This document shows positions 15,970-24,638 of a DNA stretch of 64,000 nt, one piece after another. The first letter of the stretch is position 1; every line of letters starts with the position of its first letter. This stretch comes from Brevibacterium picturae (GTDB lineage: Bacteria > Actinomycetota > Actinomycetes > Actinomycetales > Brevibacteriaceae). A program made the translations under genes and the position numbers. Below the pieces are notes generated by a model. That model saw nothing but the letters and a program-made list of their open reading frames with translations. It made no database searches and was not told where the DNA came from. The stretch spans positions 1,922,001-1,986,000 of the forward strand of contig NZ_LT629739.1 in NCBI RefSeq assembly GCF_900105045.1, given 5' to 3'.

Positions 15970-16422
15970 ATGACACCCGTTCTCGCCGTCATCACCACGA
16001 CAGTCGTCGGCCTCATGGTCGGAGTCGAGTTCGCGGTCGCCTTCGTCATCAATCCGATCACGCACCGCCTGCCGGTCGCAGCCTCGCTGGCTGCACGAGC
16101 GGACGGCGGGAGAATGATGGGACGAGCGATGCCGTTCTGGTACATCGGCTCGCTCGTCCTCACCGTCGCCCTCACAGCGGTCTCGTGGGGGATGCCCACC
16201 GCCACCATGGCGCTCATCGCAGCAGGATTGCTGGCGATCAGCGTGATCATGTCGGTCCTGCTGTTGGTGCCCATCAACAATCGCTCACTGACGTGGACCG
16301 CAGAGGATCATCCCGAGGATTGGCGGGAACAGTATCAGCGCTGGGACAGGCTGCACTACGTCCGCGTGGTGGTCATCGTCGCCGCATTCACGCTCATCGC
16401 GGTCGCGGCCACAGTGCTCTGA
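15970..16422 (+). CDS. DUF1772 (anthrone-oxygenase-like) membrane protein
   Basis: This 150-residue protein has four hydrophobic helices. Conserved positions include FVINPITHRLP after helix 1 and the RWDRLHYVRVVV motif before the last helix. DUF1772 is related to anthrone oxygenase/noeI-type proteins, but bacterial functions are mostly unknown. AGGAGAG starts 17 nt upstream with a second purine run (GAGGATC) nearer. It is probably TetR-controlled, through the CTAGC operators just upstream. Confidence 0.83.
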   Translation: MTPVLAVITTTVVGLMVGVEFAVAFVINPITHRLPVAASLAARADGGRMMGRAMPFWYIGSLVLTVALTAVSWGMPTATMALIAAGLLAISVIMSVLLLVPINNRSLTWTAEDHPEDWREQYQRWDRLHYVRVVVIVAAFTLIAVAATVL

Positions 16423-16427
16423 GAGGC

Positions 16428-17504
16428 TCAGGCCACCTCGGCGCCGTCGAATGTGGCAGTGTCGATGACGGCACGGAAGTACACGTCACCGGCGACGACG
16501 CGGTCATAGGTGACATCCGCCTCGTCGATGCTCACGGTCTCGATCTTCGCTGCGATGTCGTGCTTCGCGCAGAAGTCGAGCATCTCCTGGGTCTCGGCGA
16601 TGCCACCGATCATCGAACCAGCCAGCACCTTGGCGCCGCCGATCACGGAAGCGAAGGACAGCTGCTGCTTCTCCGGAGGCATACCGACGACGGTCATGAC
16701 TCCGCGAGGCTTGAGCAGGCTCAGGTACTTGTCGACGGGAATGTCTGCGCTGATCGTGTTGAGGATCAGGTCGAACTCTCCGCGGTGCTCGCTGAAGAAG
16801 TCGTCCTCTGTCGTGGCGAGCATCTGCTGCGCGCCGAGCTCGAGCGCCGCCTTCTCCTTGTTCAGAGTGCGGGAGAGGACGGTGACATCGGCTCCCATGG
16901 CGACGGCGATCTGGACGCCCATGTGGCCGAGTCCGCCGAGTCCCAGAATGGCGACCTTCTTGGGTGCGCCGTCCTTGGACTCGCCTGCGCCCCAGCGGTT
17001 GAGCGGTGCGTAGGTGGTGATGCCGGCGCACAGCAGCGGGGCTGCGACGTCGAAGTCGAGAGCGTCAGGAATGCGGCAGACGAAGCGCTCGTTGACGACG
17101 ACCTTCTCGGCGTAGCCGCCCTGTGTGATGGTGTCGTCGACGTCGGTGGAGTTGTAGGTCCCGACCTGGCCATTGAGACAGTTCTGCTCCTGCCCGGCCC
17201 GGCATTCCTCACACTCTCCACACGAGTTGACCATGCAGCCCACGCCCACGCGGTCGCCGACCTTCCAGTCGGTGATATCGGAGCCGACGGCCTCGACGAC
17301 GCCGGCGATCTCGTGGCCGACAGTCAGGGGGAAGTGCGCCTCGCCCCATTCGTTGCGGATGGTGTGGATGTCGCTGTGGCAGATTCCGGCGGCCTTGATG
17401 TCGATGACCACGTCATCGGGCCGGGGGTCGCGGCGTTCGATGTTCGCGACGCGGAAGGGCTGGTCGGGGCCGGTCTTCTGCAGTGCCTTGACGGTGAAAG
17501 TCAT
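16428..17504 (-). CDS. zinc-dependent alcohol dehydrogenase (cinnamyl-alcohol/YahK type)
   Basis: This 358-residue medium-chain dehydrogenase has catalytic zinc ligands at Cys42 (GICHSDIH) and His64/Glu65 (GHEIAG). The structural zinc is held by Cys95, Cys98, Cys101 and Cys109 (NSCGECEECRAGQEQNC). The nucleotide site is LGLGGLGHMGVQIA. Motifs match the NADP-preferring CAD/AdhC branch that reduces broad aldehydes. The ATG at 17504 has GAGGAG 6 nt upstream, and the longer open frame to 17597 has no such support. It ends 5 bp from the convergent DUF1772 gene. Confidence 0.92.
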   Translation of the reverse strand: MTFTVKALQKTGPDQPFRVANIERRDPRPDDVVIDIKAAGICHSDIHTIRNEWGEAHFPLTVGHEIAGVVEAVGSDITDWKVGDRVGVGCMVNSCGECEECRAGQEQNCLNGQVGTYNSTDVDDTITQGGYAEKVVVNERFVCRIPDALDFDVAAPLLCAGITTYAPLNRWGAGESKDGAPKKVAILGLGGLGHMGVQIAVAMGADVTVLSRTLNKEKAALELGAQQMLATTEDDFFSEHRGEFDLILNTISADIPVDKYLSLLKPRGVMTVVGMPPEKQQLSFASVIGGAKVLAGSMIGGIAETQEMLDFCAKHDIAAKIETVSIDEADVTYDRVVAGDVYFRAVIDTATFDGAEVA

Positions 17505-17648
17505 GAAAACTCCTCTGTGCTGTGACGACTCCGTTGCGGAGGCCGCCGATACCTTACATGCAGCACTTCTTATCCGTCGCATATTCCGGGCCGGCACGTG
17601 ATTTCTGCGACAACCCCCGCCCCCGGACCGCCCGCTATCCCTTCGCTG

Positions 17649-19460
17649 TTATCCCTTCGCCGCCCGCTCTGAGATCGTGAGGTCGAGCGGGAAGTCGACC
17701 GGTGCATCGCCGAACAGGAGCTTCCCCGCCGAGGCGGCCGCGTCCCTGATCGCGGCCGCCGCAGCCTCGGCGTGCTGGGCCGGCGCGTGCACGATGACCT
17801 CATCGTGGAGGAAGAACACCAGGTGAGCCCGCCGAGAGAATACCGGCCCCGATGCGGTGGCCATGTGCCCCGTGACCTCCCCCGCCGAGGTGGCTCCCGG
17901 GTTCCCCTCATCGACTCCCGGCAATCGAGCCAGCCGCAGTCTCAGGTCGGCCAACCAGGCCAGTGCCCATTCGGCGGCGGTCCCTTGGACGACGAAGTTG
18001 CGGGTGAATCGTCCCTGATCACCCGCGGCACGACGGGCCCGGTTCTCGTCTGCCGGCGTGGCGTCGAACTGGTTCGACGCGGACTGAAGTCGGCGCCACC
18101 CCTGGCTGGGCACCGGTGACGTCCGGCCCAGCCAGGTGGACACGAGACCTCCGGCGGCCCCCACCTCGGCGGCGGAATCGACGAGACCCATTGCGGCGGG
18201 GAAACTGGTGCGCAGGCGGGGCACGAGTCTCCCGCTGTCGCCGGTCGTGGATCCGTACATGGCCCCGAGCACGGCGATCTTCGCCTCCTGCCGGGTGGCG
18301 ACGATGCCTTCGTCGACGAGACCCGAGTAGAGGTCACGGCCTCGTCCGGCTTCGGCCATGGCTCGGTCGCCGGACATGGCGGCGAGCGCGCGTGGTTCCA
18401 ACTGGGCGACATCGGCCGAGATCAGCCGCCAGCCGGGGTCCGCCCGCAGGGCAGGTCGCAGTTGGCGCGGAATCTGGAGCGCACCTCCGCCGCTGGCCGC
18501 CCACCGTCCGGTGACGACTCCTCCGGGGACGTAGACGGGACGGTAGCGGCCCTCGCTGACCCATTCGTCGAGCCAATGCCAGCCGTTGGCCGCAAGCAGA
18601 CGTGACTGCTTCTTGTACTCCAGCAGGGGCGCGATGGCCGGGTGATCGCTCTCGGCCAGCTCCCATTTCGAGGTCGAGGCGACGTTGATTCCGGCGCTGT
18701 GCAGGGAATGGAGGAGCTTGATGTGGGAGTCGAGATTGGCTCGCGGGTCATCGAGAGCGGCCCGGACCTGATCGGCCACGGCGAGCATCTTGGCAGGCTT
18801 CGCGTCCCCCATCGGCCGGGGCCCGAGCTCCTCGGCGAGGATGCGATCGTGTTCGTCGACGTCCCAGGGCACCCCGGCCGCCTGCATCTCTGCGGCGACG
18901 AGTCCACCGGCGGATTCCGCGGCGAGCAACAGTCGCAGTCGCCCCGGATCGGATGCGGACTCGAGTGCCGTCGACTGGCGTGCGAATTCGGCGAGCGCGG
19001 ACTCGATGTCGTGCGGGACCTGCTTGATGTGGCTTCGTCGTTCGGTGACCTCGAAGAGAGCCTCCGCCTCGGGCGCGGCCGGTGCACTCACAGGATCCGC
19101 GTCCCACTGATCAGCCTCGGCGACGGCGCTGCGGTCGGCCACGAGCTCCGAGCGCATCAGGATCGCATGGGTCAGCCGCAGGTCAGAGCACCGCTCGATG
19201 CGCACACCGGCGGCCAGCAGGGCCGGGTACCAGTTCGGAGTGTCACTGAAGACCCACCTCGGGCGGCTCTGTGCTTCGCGCTCACGGACGAATGCGGGCA
19301 GCTCATCCACGTCGAGGTGGTGGCTGCCGATCCGTGTGCGGGCACCGTCGAGGTCGACGACGGCGATCTTGGACCCCATACCCCGCACTCCGCCGAGGTC
19401 AGCGTCGGGAGCTCGCCCGATCACGCACCACGCTGGCATGGCGGCGGGAGGGTTGGTCAT
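17649..19460 (-). CDS. family-A DNA polymerase-like protein (bifunctional 3'-5' exonuclease/polymerase type)
   Basis: This 603-residue protein has a palm domain like DNA polymerase I. Motif A is ISADVAQLEPRALAA, motif B contains TRQEAKIAVLGAMYG, and motif C is FFLHDEVIVHAP with the catalytic Asp-Glu. The N-terminal 200 residues only loosely resemble an exonuclease domain, with no clear DEDD set, and there is no 5'-nuclease domain. A second, short polA homologue of this kind occurs in many Actinobacteria with unclear function. The frame continues to 20306, but that extension lies inside the E1 gene. ATG 19460 has TACTGT 6 nt upstream. Confidence 0.85.
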   Translation of the reverse strand: MTNPPAAMPAWCVIGRAPDADLGGVRGMGSKIAVVDLDGARTRIGSHHLDVDELPAFVREREAQSRPRWVFSDTPNWYPALLAAGVRIERCSDLRLTHAILMRSELVADRSAVAEADQWDADPVSAPAAPEAEALFEVTERRSHIKQVPHDIESALAEFARQSTALESASDPGRLRLLLAAESAGGLVAAEMQAAGVPWDVDEHDRILAEELGPRPMGDAKPAKMLAVADQVRAALDDPRANLDSHIKLLHSLHSAGINVASTSKWELAESDHPAIAPLLEYKKQSRLLAANGWHWLDEWVSEGRYRPVYVPGGVVTGRWAASGGGALQIPRQLRPALRADPGWRLISADVAQLEPRALAAMSGDRAMAEAGRGRDLYSGLVDEGIVATRQEAKIAVLGAMYGSTTGDSGRLVPRLRTSFPAAMGLVDSAAEVGAAGGLVSTWLGRTSPVPSQGWRRLQSASNQFDATPADENRARRAAGDQGRFTRNFVVQGTAAEWALAWLADLRLRLARLPGVDEGNPGATSAGEVTGHMATASGPVFSRRAHLVFFLHDEVIVHAPAQHAEAAAAAIRDAAASAGKLLFGDAPVDFPLDLTISERAAKG

Positions 19461-19522
19461 ACCCCAACAGTACTGCGAGGGGTGGACACGGCCGCTCTCC
19501 CCCGAGACCTCGACGCGAGACC

Positions 19523-21976
19523 CTAGCTCCGGCTCGCGTCGAGGGCGGCGTACACGATCGAGTCGGTGTCGATCCCGTGATAGCGATAGACGTCGTCGAT
19601 GTCGCCGGACTGCCCGAAGCTGCTCACGCCGAGCGCAACATGGTCGACCTTGTTGATCGTGGCGAGGAACGACAGGGTGTGCGGGTGCCCATCGAGGACC
19701 GTGACCATCGGCACGGCGCGCTCGGCGGGGAACACCTGATCGAGGATCCACTCGGATCCCGGACCGGTTGCAGGGCCCGCAGCAACAGCTGCACTCCCGG
19801 ACCGCCTGGATCCCTGTGAGGCCCGCAGAGCCCGGTAGAGCAGACCGGGGCTGGTCACACACACGACATCGGCGTCCACACCCATAGCGTCCAGCCGATC
19901 CGCGGCAGCCAGGACTTCCGTCATCATGGCACCCATTCCCACAAGCTGGACTCGGGGTCGCTTGGTCGCTCGCAGCCTGAATCCACCGGCGATGACCTGC
20001 TCCCGGCGACGCTGACGTGCGACCGAATCCGTGGGCACATCGGCCAAAGACTGGTCGACAGCCCGGGTCGACAGTCGGAGGTAGGCCGACTCGCCATCGG
20101 GCCTGCCCAAGCGGGTGAGAGAGTGGAGCAGGGTCCACTCCACGTCCTGCGCGAACGCAGGTTCGTAGGTCACGAGTCCCGGCACTTCCATGCCCGTCGA
20201 GGGAGTCGTGATCGACTGGTGCGCGCCTCCTTCGGGTGCCAGGGACACGCCGGAGGGAGTGCCCACGAGGATCGACTGCCCGCCGGCGTACATGCCGAAC
20301 ATCCACGGTTCGAGGGCACGATTGACGAAGGGGTCATACATCACGCCGATCGGGAAGAGCGGCTCTCCCCACCGACTCCATGTCGCGCCGAGTTCCCCGA
20401 GCAGTCCGACCAGGTTGGTCTCGGCGATGCCCAGTTCCATGTGCTGACCCTGGGCCGATTCGTTCCACTGCAGGATCGTCTCGGCGTCGTCGGCGAACCA
20501 GTTGCGGCCGGCCTCGGAGCTCCACACTCCGACCTTGTTGACCCACCCGCCGAGGTTGGTCGTCGATGACACATCGGGACTGACCGTCACCACCCGTCGG
20601 GCCGTCTCCGGTGACTGCCGGCTGAGATCCATGAGCACGCGTCCCAGCGCCGCCTGCGATGACGAGGTGCCCTTGTGCGCCCTCTCGAGGTCGCGCGGCA
20701 GCTCGGTTTCGGCAACCGGAGGGAACTCCGGACGTGCCAACCGCTTCGCACTCGCGTCGATGATCCGCCCGGCGGCAGAATCCTGGTCGAACCGTGTCCA
20801 CGGTGCCTGCGTATCCTGATTGCTGCGCCGCGCCAGAGCCGCGTACTCCTCGTCACTGATCAGCGCCGAGTGGTTCTGCGGATGCCCCGAGCTCGGCAGC
20901 CCGAACCCCTTGATCGTGTATGCGATGACCGCGGTCGGCTTCGAATCGTCGATCCGCGCAAAGGCATCGAGCAGGGCCTCAATGTCATGCCCGCCGAGGT
21001 TCCTGATCGCATCCGTCAGCGTTGCGTCATCGAGACCGCCCACCAGATCCCGCAGGATCGCCGCGTCCTCCCCGTCGCCGGGCAGTCGCTCCCGTAGCTC
21101 AGCTGCGGAGCAGCGCAGCAGGCGCTGGTATTCGGGGTTCGACATCGTCAGTATCCGCTGTCTCAGCTCAGGCCCGCCAGGACCGGCGAAGAGGTTTTCG
21201 AGCAGGCGTCCGAACTTCACGGTGATCACCTGCCAACCGGCGGCGTCGAACATCGCTTCGATGCGACCGGCGGCGATGTCGGGAATCACCCGATCCAGCG
21301 ACTGTCGGTTGAGGTCGACGATCCAGACGATCTCGCCGAGGTGTTTGACGTCGGGGTCGATGACAGCTTCCCATACGGCACCTTCATCGAGTTCCGCATC
21401 CCCGACCAGGGAGTACTGCCGCCCGAGGCCGATGGGCTTGAGGCTCGAGTCGACGTATCGTCGGGCGATCGAGCCCCAGATGGGTGCCGTGGCGCCGATG
21501 CCGACGGAACCGGTGGAGTAGTCGGCCGGCACCGGGTCCTTGGTGCGACTCGGGTAGCTCTGCAGACCACCGAAGGCCCTCAGGGAGGTCATGTCCGCTT
21601 CGTCGAGTTCACCGAAGAGGTAGTTGATGGCGTGCCAGACGGGGCTGGCATGCGGTTTGATGCTCACCCGGTCCTCTGCCCGCAGTTCGTGGAACCACAG
21701 AGCGGTCATGATGGAGGCGATCGAGGCACATGAGGCCTGGTGCCCGCCGACCTTGAGCCCGCTGCGGTTGGGACGGACGCGATTGGCATGGTGGATGATC
21801 GAGGTCGACAGCCACAGAATCCGATCGTGGATCTCATCGAGGGGCTCGAACGTCGAAGCTTGAGATGCCGCGGCCCCGAATGGTGAGGTGTCGCCTGCGA
21901 ACGGTGCGGCGTCCAAGCCCTCATCCGCACTGGCGCCTGTGCCCGTGCTGACGTCTGATTCTGTATTGATGGTCAC
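19523..21976 (-). CDS. AceE-type 2-oxoacid dehydrogenase E1 component (thiamine-diphosphate enzyme)
   Basis: This 817-residue protein is homologous along its length to homodimeric pyruvate dehydrogenase E1. It has LKVGGHQASCASIASIMTAL near residue 75, the ThDP/Mg segment SLVGDAELDEGAVWEA...WIVDLNRQ, IAYTIKGFGLPSSGHPQNH, and the transketolase C-domain (MELGIAETNLVGLLGELG). It is shorter than typical AceE (about 890-920 aa). No E2 or E3 gene is nearby. The Lrp regulator next door recalls the Pseudomonas mdeB/mdeR pair, where the E1 acts on 2-oxobutyrate from methionine, so a paralogue for an amino-acid-derived oxoacid is plausible. GTG start with GGGAGG 6 nt upstream. Confidence 0.85.
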   Translation of the reverse strand: MTINTESDVSTGTGASADEGLDAAPFAGDTSPFGAAASQASTFEPLDEIHDRILWLSTSIIHHANRVRPNRSGLKVGGHQASCASIASIMTALWFHELRAEDRVSIKPHASPVWHAINYLFGELDEADMTSLRAFGGLQSYPSRTKDPVPADYSTGSVGIGATAPIWGSIARRYVDSSLKPIGLGRQYSLVGDAELDEGAVWEAVIDPDVKHLGEIVWIVDLNRQSLDRVIPDIAAGRIEAMFDAAGWQVITVKFGRLLENLFAGPGGPELRQRILTMSNPEYQRLLRCSAAELRERLPGDGEDAAILRDLVGGLDDATLTDAIRNLGGHDIEALLDAFARIDDSKPTAVIAYTIKGFGLPSSGHPQNHSALISDEEYAALARRSNQDTQAPWTRFDQDSAAGRIIDASAKRLARPEFPPVAETELPRDLERAHKGTSSSQAALGRVLMDLSRQSPETARRVVTVSPDVSSTTNLGGWVNKVGVWSSEAGRNWFADDAETILQWNESAQGQHMELGIAETNLVGLLGELGATWSRWGEPLFPIGVMYDPFVNRALEPWMFGMYAGGQSILVGTPSGVSLAPEGGAHQSITTPSTGMEVPGLVTYEPAFAQDVEWTLLHSLTRLGRPDGESAYLRLSTRAVDQSLADVPTDSVARQRRREQVIAGGFRLRATKRPRVQLVGMGAMMTEVLAAADRLDAMGVDADVVCVTSPGLLYRALRASQGSRRSGSAAVAAGPATGPGSEWILDQVFPAERAVPMVTVLDGHPHTLSFLATINKVDHVALGVSSFGQSGDIDDVYRYHGIDTDSIVYAALDASRS

Positions 21977-22173
21977 GGTTGTCCTCCCGAAGCGTGCGTT
22001 CGACGTGTGCGTATGGATCCATATCTGCGGCGGGTGCGCTGAGCCGGTGAGCTCAGTGCACCCGCCCCCGGTGAGCGGGATCGCCCAGTAGGTCTCCGAC
22101 GGGATATGTCGAACCTGACGTCGCTCACGTTGATGATCGACGGTGAAGCCATTCCACCGTGGTTGACCGAAAT

Positions 22174-22209
22174 GCTCAATAGTCAGTTTTGAGATTGAGC
22201 AGATTGCTC
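22174..22209. promoter_or_regulatory. Lrp-type operator cluster upstream of the Lrp and E1 genes
   Basis: GCTCAAT (22174-22180) and ATTGAGC (22194-22200) form a perfect 7-nt dyad with a 13-nt spacer. GAGCA-gat-TGCTC (22197-22209) is a second dyad sharing its half-site. Three ATTGAGC-like half-sites in 36 bp, 65 bp before the Lrp start, fit cooperative binding by an Lrp/AsnC octamer. Confidence 0.65.
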
Positions 22210-22273
22210 ATTCTCGACGCTCCGACAGTAGACTGTGCTGAACGTTTCGAGCATGTAATGGGGGTCACAGACA

Positions 22274-22759
22274 ATGAGCGAGAAGACACGCAGGATCGCC
22301 GATGCCCTCGATGCTCGCATCCTGCTCGAGCTCGTGCGGCAGCCGCGATCCACGATCGCCGGCCTTGCCCAACGACTGCAGGTAGCGAGGAACACCGCTC
22401 AGGCGCGACTCACACGTCTGGAGGACGAGGGCCTGCATTCGTTCGACCACCGAGTCGACACCGCAGGCCTCGGCTACCCCCTCAGGGCGCACGTCCTGGC
22501 GAACCTCAAGCAGCGCAAGCTCGACCAGGTGGGCGCCGAGCTCGCCCGGATCCCGGAGGTCCTCGAGGTCATCGGGGTCTCGGGCACAGCGGATACCATG
22601 ATCCAGGTCGTCGCCCGGGACACCGATGACCTGTACCGCATCGCCGGGCGGATTCTGTCGATCCCCGGCGTCAAACGCACACGTACGCTGGTGTCGATGA
22701 AGCAGATGGTGGAATATCGGGTGACTCCGCTGCTGCGCCGCACCATTACGAAGCGCTGA
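22274..22759 (+). CDS. Lrp/AsnC-family transcriptional regulator
   Basis: This 161-residue protein has an N-terminal HTH (DALDARILLELVRQPRSTIA, then LAQRLQVARNTAQARLTRLE). A RAM/ActR ligand-binding domain follows (VGAELARIPEVLEVIGVSG, DLYRIAGRILSIPGVKRTRT). Such regulators sense amino acids. It is divergent from the E1 gene and probably controls it, as in mde or bkd loci. The ATG at 22274 has no clear ribosome site, and the GGGGGTCACAG stretch is the nearest purine run. Confidence 0.9.
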   Translation: MSEKTRRIADALDARILLELVRQPRSTIAGLAQRLQVARNTAQARLTRLEDEGLHSFDHRVDTAGLGYPLRAHVLANLKQRKLDQVGAELARIPEVLEVIGVSGTADTMIQVVARDTDDLYRIAGRILSIPGVKRTRTLVSMKQMVEYRVTPLLRRTITKR

Positions 22760-22846
22760 GGCTCTCCCGCAGCCGGTGAACGTCGCACACCGACGGGGCA
22801 AATCTCACCCACTTCGACGAATTCCGGCAATAATTGTTCTCAGACG

Positions 22847-22873
22847 TGTCGAATCGACGTGCACTCGGTCGTC
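22847..22873 (+). promoter_or_regulatory. ECF42-type sigma promoter of the YCII-sigma operon
   Basis: TGTCGA (22847-22852), exactly 17 nt, then CGTC (22870-22873). This matches the promoter known for ECF42-group sigma factors (TGTCGA at -35, CGAC/CGTC at -10). The predicted transcription start near 22880 leaves a leader of about 45 nt. It implies that the sigma factor encoded downstream activates its own operon. Confidence 0.8.
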
Positions 22874-22926
22874 TCAATGATGAGCGACCGAAACGCGATC
22901 GCACCTGAGATGAACGGAGTTCCATC

Positions 22927-23307
22927 ATGCGCTACTCACTGGTCTTCCACGCCCCCGAACCCCAAGAAGGCGGCCCCCATCCCTCGGCCGAGGTGATGGC
23001 CGAGATGCAGAAGCTGATGTCCGACTACGCCGACGCCCTCTATTCGGCAGGCGTCTTCATCGCCGCAGAGATGCTCGAACCGCAGCAGGCGACAACCACC
23101 GTCACCCGCCGAGGTGGCTCCGTCGTCATCGAGGACGGCCCCTTCGCCGCAACAAAGGAAGCCCTCGCCGGAGTCTTCGTCATCGACGTCGTGAGCAGAG
23201 ACGCGGCTCTGGCCTGGGCGGAGAAGTTCCCCGGGACGAGCTACGGAGTCGTCGAGGTCCGAGCAGCGGCGGTCTCCTATATAGACGGCCACTGGGTGCA
23301 GCCCTGA
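22927..23307 (+). CDS. YCII/DGPF-domain protein, ECF42 partner
   Basis: This 126-residue protein of the YCII-related fold begins MRYSLVFHAPE and contains VVIEDGPFAATKEALAGVFV. The DGPF segment gives this family its name. Such proteins are the conserved neighbours and main targets of ECF42 sigma factors. Their biochemical role is unknown, although related YCII folds have hydrolase or chlorocatechol-associated activities. A GGAG lies 9 nt before the ATG. The sigma gene follows after 13 bp, and both sit behind the TGTCGA/CGTC promoter. Confidence 0.9.
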   Translation: MRYSLVFHAPEPQEGGPHPSAEVMAEMQKLMSDYADALYSAGVFIAAEMLEPQQATTTVTRRGGSVVIEDGPFAATKEALAGVFVIDVVSRDAALAWAEKFPGTSYGVVEVRAAAVSYIDGHWVQP

Positions 23308-23320
23308 ATCAGGGGCCCCG

Positions 23321-24586
23321 ATGACCGAACCGACCGACCCGATTGACGCGATTGACCCGATCGAGCAGGCGATGGTCGTCTCCCAAGACGGCTGGGGGCG
23401 GATCATCGCCCTCATAGCTGTCACCGACGGGGACTTGGCCGGCGCCGAGGATGCCCTGAGCTCGGCCCTCGAAAGCGCAGTTCGCGTGTGGCAGGAGCAG
23501 GGGGTGCCGGACAACCCCGAAGGGTGGCTCTACCGGGTTGCCCTCAATGCACGACGCGACGTGTGGAAATCGGCCGCAGCCCGCACCTCGGCAGCCTTGG
23601 ACCCCGAAGTCCATGAGGCGACGGATGTATCACCGGAGCCGGATGCCCTGCCCGATCGTCGCCTCGAGCTGTTGGGCGCGTGCGCTCATCCGGACATCGA
23701 CCCGGGCGTCAGGCCGCTGCTCATGCTCTCTGCGGTCATGGGCATGACCGGCAAGCAAATCGCCGCCGGCATGGCACTGCCTGCCGCGACGGTCGCTGCG
23801 CGGCTGACTCGGGCGAAGAAGCGCATCGCGTCCTTGGGCATCGGATTCGGCCTGCCGGACCCCTCTGAGCTCGAGGCTCGTCTTCCCAGCATCCATGAGG
23901 CGATCTACGGTGCCTTCGCCATCGACTGGGTGCATGCGGCGAGCGAACCACGCGATGGCACCATCGGCGAGACCCTCTATCTCTCACGCCTGCTGACCGA
24001 ACTCTGCCCCTCCGATGGCGAGACGCATGGACTCGCCGCCCTCATCCACCTATCTGCCGCCAGGTTCCCGGCCCGCCGCAGCCGATCCGGGGTCTTCGTT
24101 CCCCTCGGCGAGCAGGATCCCGACGACTGGGACGCCACTCTCACCGCCCGCGGGGAGCACCATCTGCGCCGTGTGCACAGCAGCGGCGAAATCGGTCGCT
24201 ACGGGTTGCAGGCGGCGATCCAGATCCTCCACATGTCCGGCGTCCGAAGCGGAAGCACCGATTGGCCGATGCTGCTGCGACTCCACGACGATCTGGAGGA
24301 GATCGCGCCCAGCCTCGGCGGGGCTGTCTCGAGGGCCGCGGTCATCGCAGAGATCGACGGCCCCGAGGCGGGTCTTGGCGAGCTCGACGGACTGAGCGGC
24401 TCCTTCACCGGACGCCTCGCGGCATTCCAGCCCGCTTGGGCACTGCGCGCGCACCTTCTCACCCGATCCAAGAGAACGCAGGAGGCCCACCTCGCCTATC
24501 GCCGCGCCATCGAGCTGACTACCGACCCTGCCGAGCGTGCCTACCTCGAGGCTCAGTCCCAACTCCTTGCTCCGCACTCTCACTGA
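23321..24586 (+). CDS. ECF42-type RNA polymerase sigma factor with C-terminal helical domain
   Basis: This 421-residue protein has a divergent sigma region 2 (residues about 12-85; EGWLYRVALNARRDVWKS). A linker DALPDRRLELLGACAHPDIDP matches the ECF42 DERLRLIF-CCHP pattern. Sigma region 4 follows (MTGKQIAAGMALPAATVAARLTRAKKRIA). The roughly 230-residue C-terminal extension (IYGAFAIDWV..., ending LAYRRAIELT...AERAYLEAQSQLL) has TPR-like helices that are needed for activity in this group. No anti-sigma factor is present, which is typical. The signal is unknown. Codons 5-11 contain a GATTGAC/GATCGAG repetition. Confidence 0.9.
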   Translation: MTEPTDPIDAIDPIEQAMVVSQDGWGRIIALIAVTDGDLAGAEDALSSALESAVRVWQEQGVPDNPEGWLYRVALNARRDVWKSAAARTSAALDPEVHEATDVSPEPDALPDRRLELLGACAHPDIDPGVRPLLMLSAVMGMTGKQIAAGMALPAATVAARLTRAKKRIASLGIGFGLPDPSELEARLPSIHEAIYGAFAIDWVHAASEPRDGTIGETLYLSRLLTELCPSDGETHGLAALIHLSAARFPARRSRSGVFVPLGEQDPDDWDATLTARGEHHLRRVHSSGEIGRYGLQAAIQILHMSGVRSGSTDWPMLLRLHDDLEEIAPSLGGAVSRAAVIAEIDGPEAGLGELDGLSGSFTGRLAAFQPAWALRAHLLTRSKRTQEAHLAYRRAIELTTDPAERAYLEAQSQLLAPHSH

Positions 24587-24615
24587 GCACTGTTTCAATA
24601 GGTCAGCGACCACTG

Positions 24616-24638
24616 TATAGTCAGTATATGCTGACTAT
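24616..24638. promoter_or_regulatory. leaderless promoter and operator over the start codon of the ArsR/CmtR gene
   Basis: The -10 TATAGT (24616-24621) sits 6 nt before the ATG (24628-24630), and TTTCAA (24593-24598) is a 17-nt-spaced -35. A perfect dyad ATAGTCAG-tatatg-CTGACTAT spans 24617-24638 and centres on the start codon. Repressor bound here would cover the -10, the transcription start and the initiation codon. Confidence 0.8.

Noticed and set aside
15396..17525. 709-residue plus-strand frame
   Set aside because: It crosses antisense to TetR and alcohol dehydrogenase and overlaps DUF1772 in another frame; no protein-like motifs.
19461..20306. N-terminal extension of the polymerase-like frame to 885 residues
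   Set aside because: It is an out-of-frame reading through the E1 gene on the same strand; the translated segment has no homology pattern, and a good start with a -10 lies at 19460.
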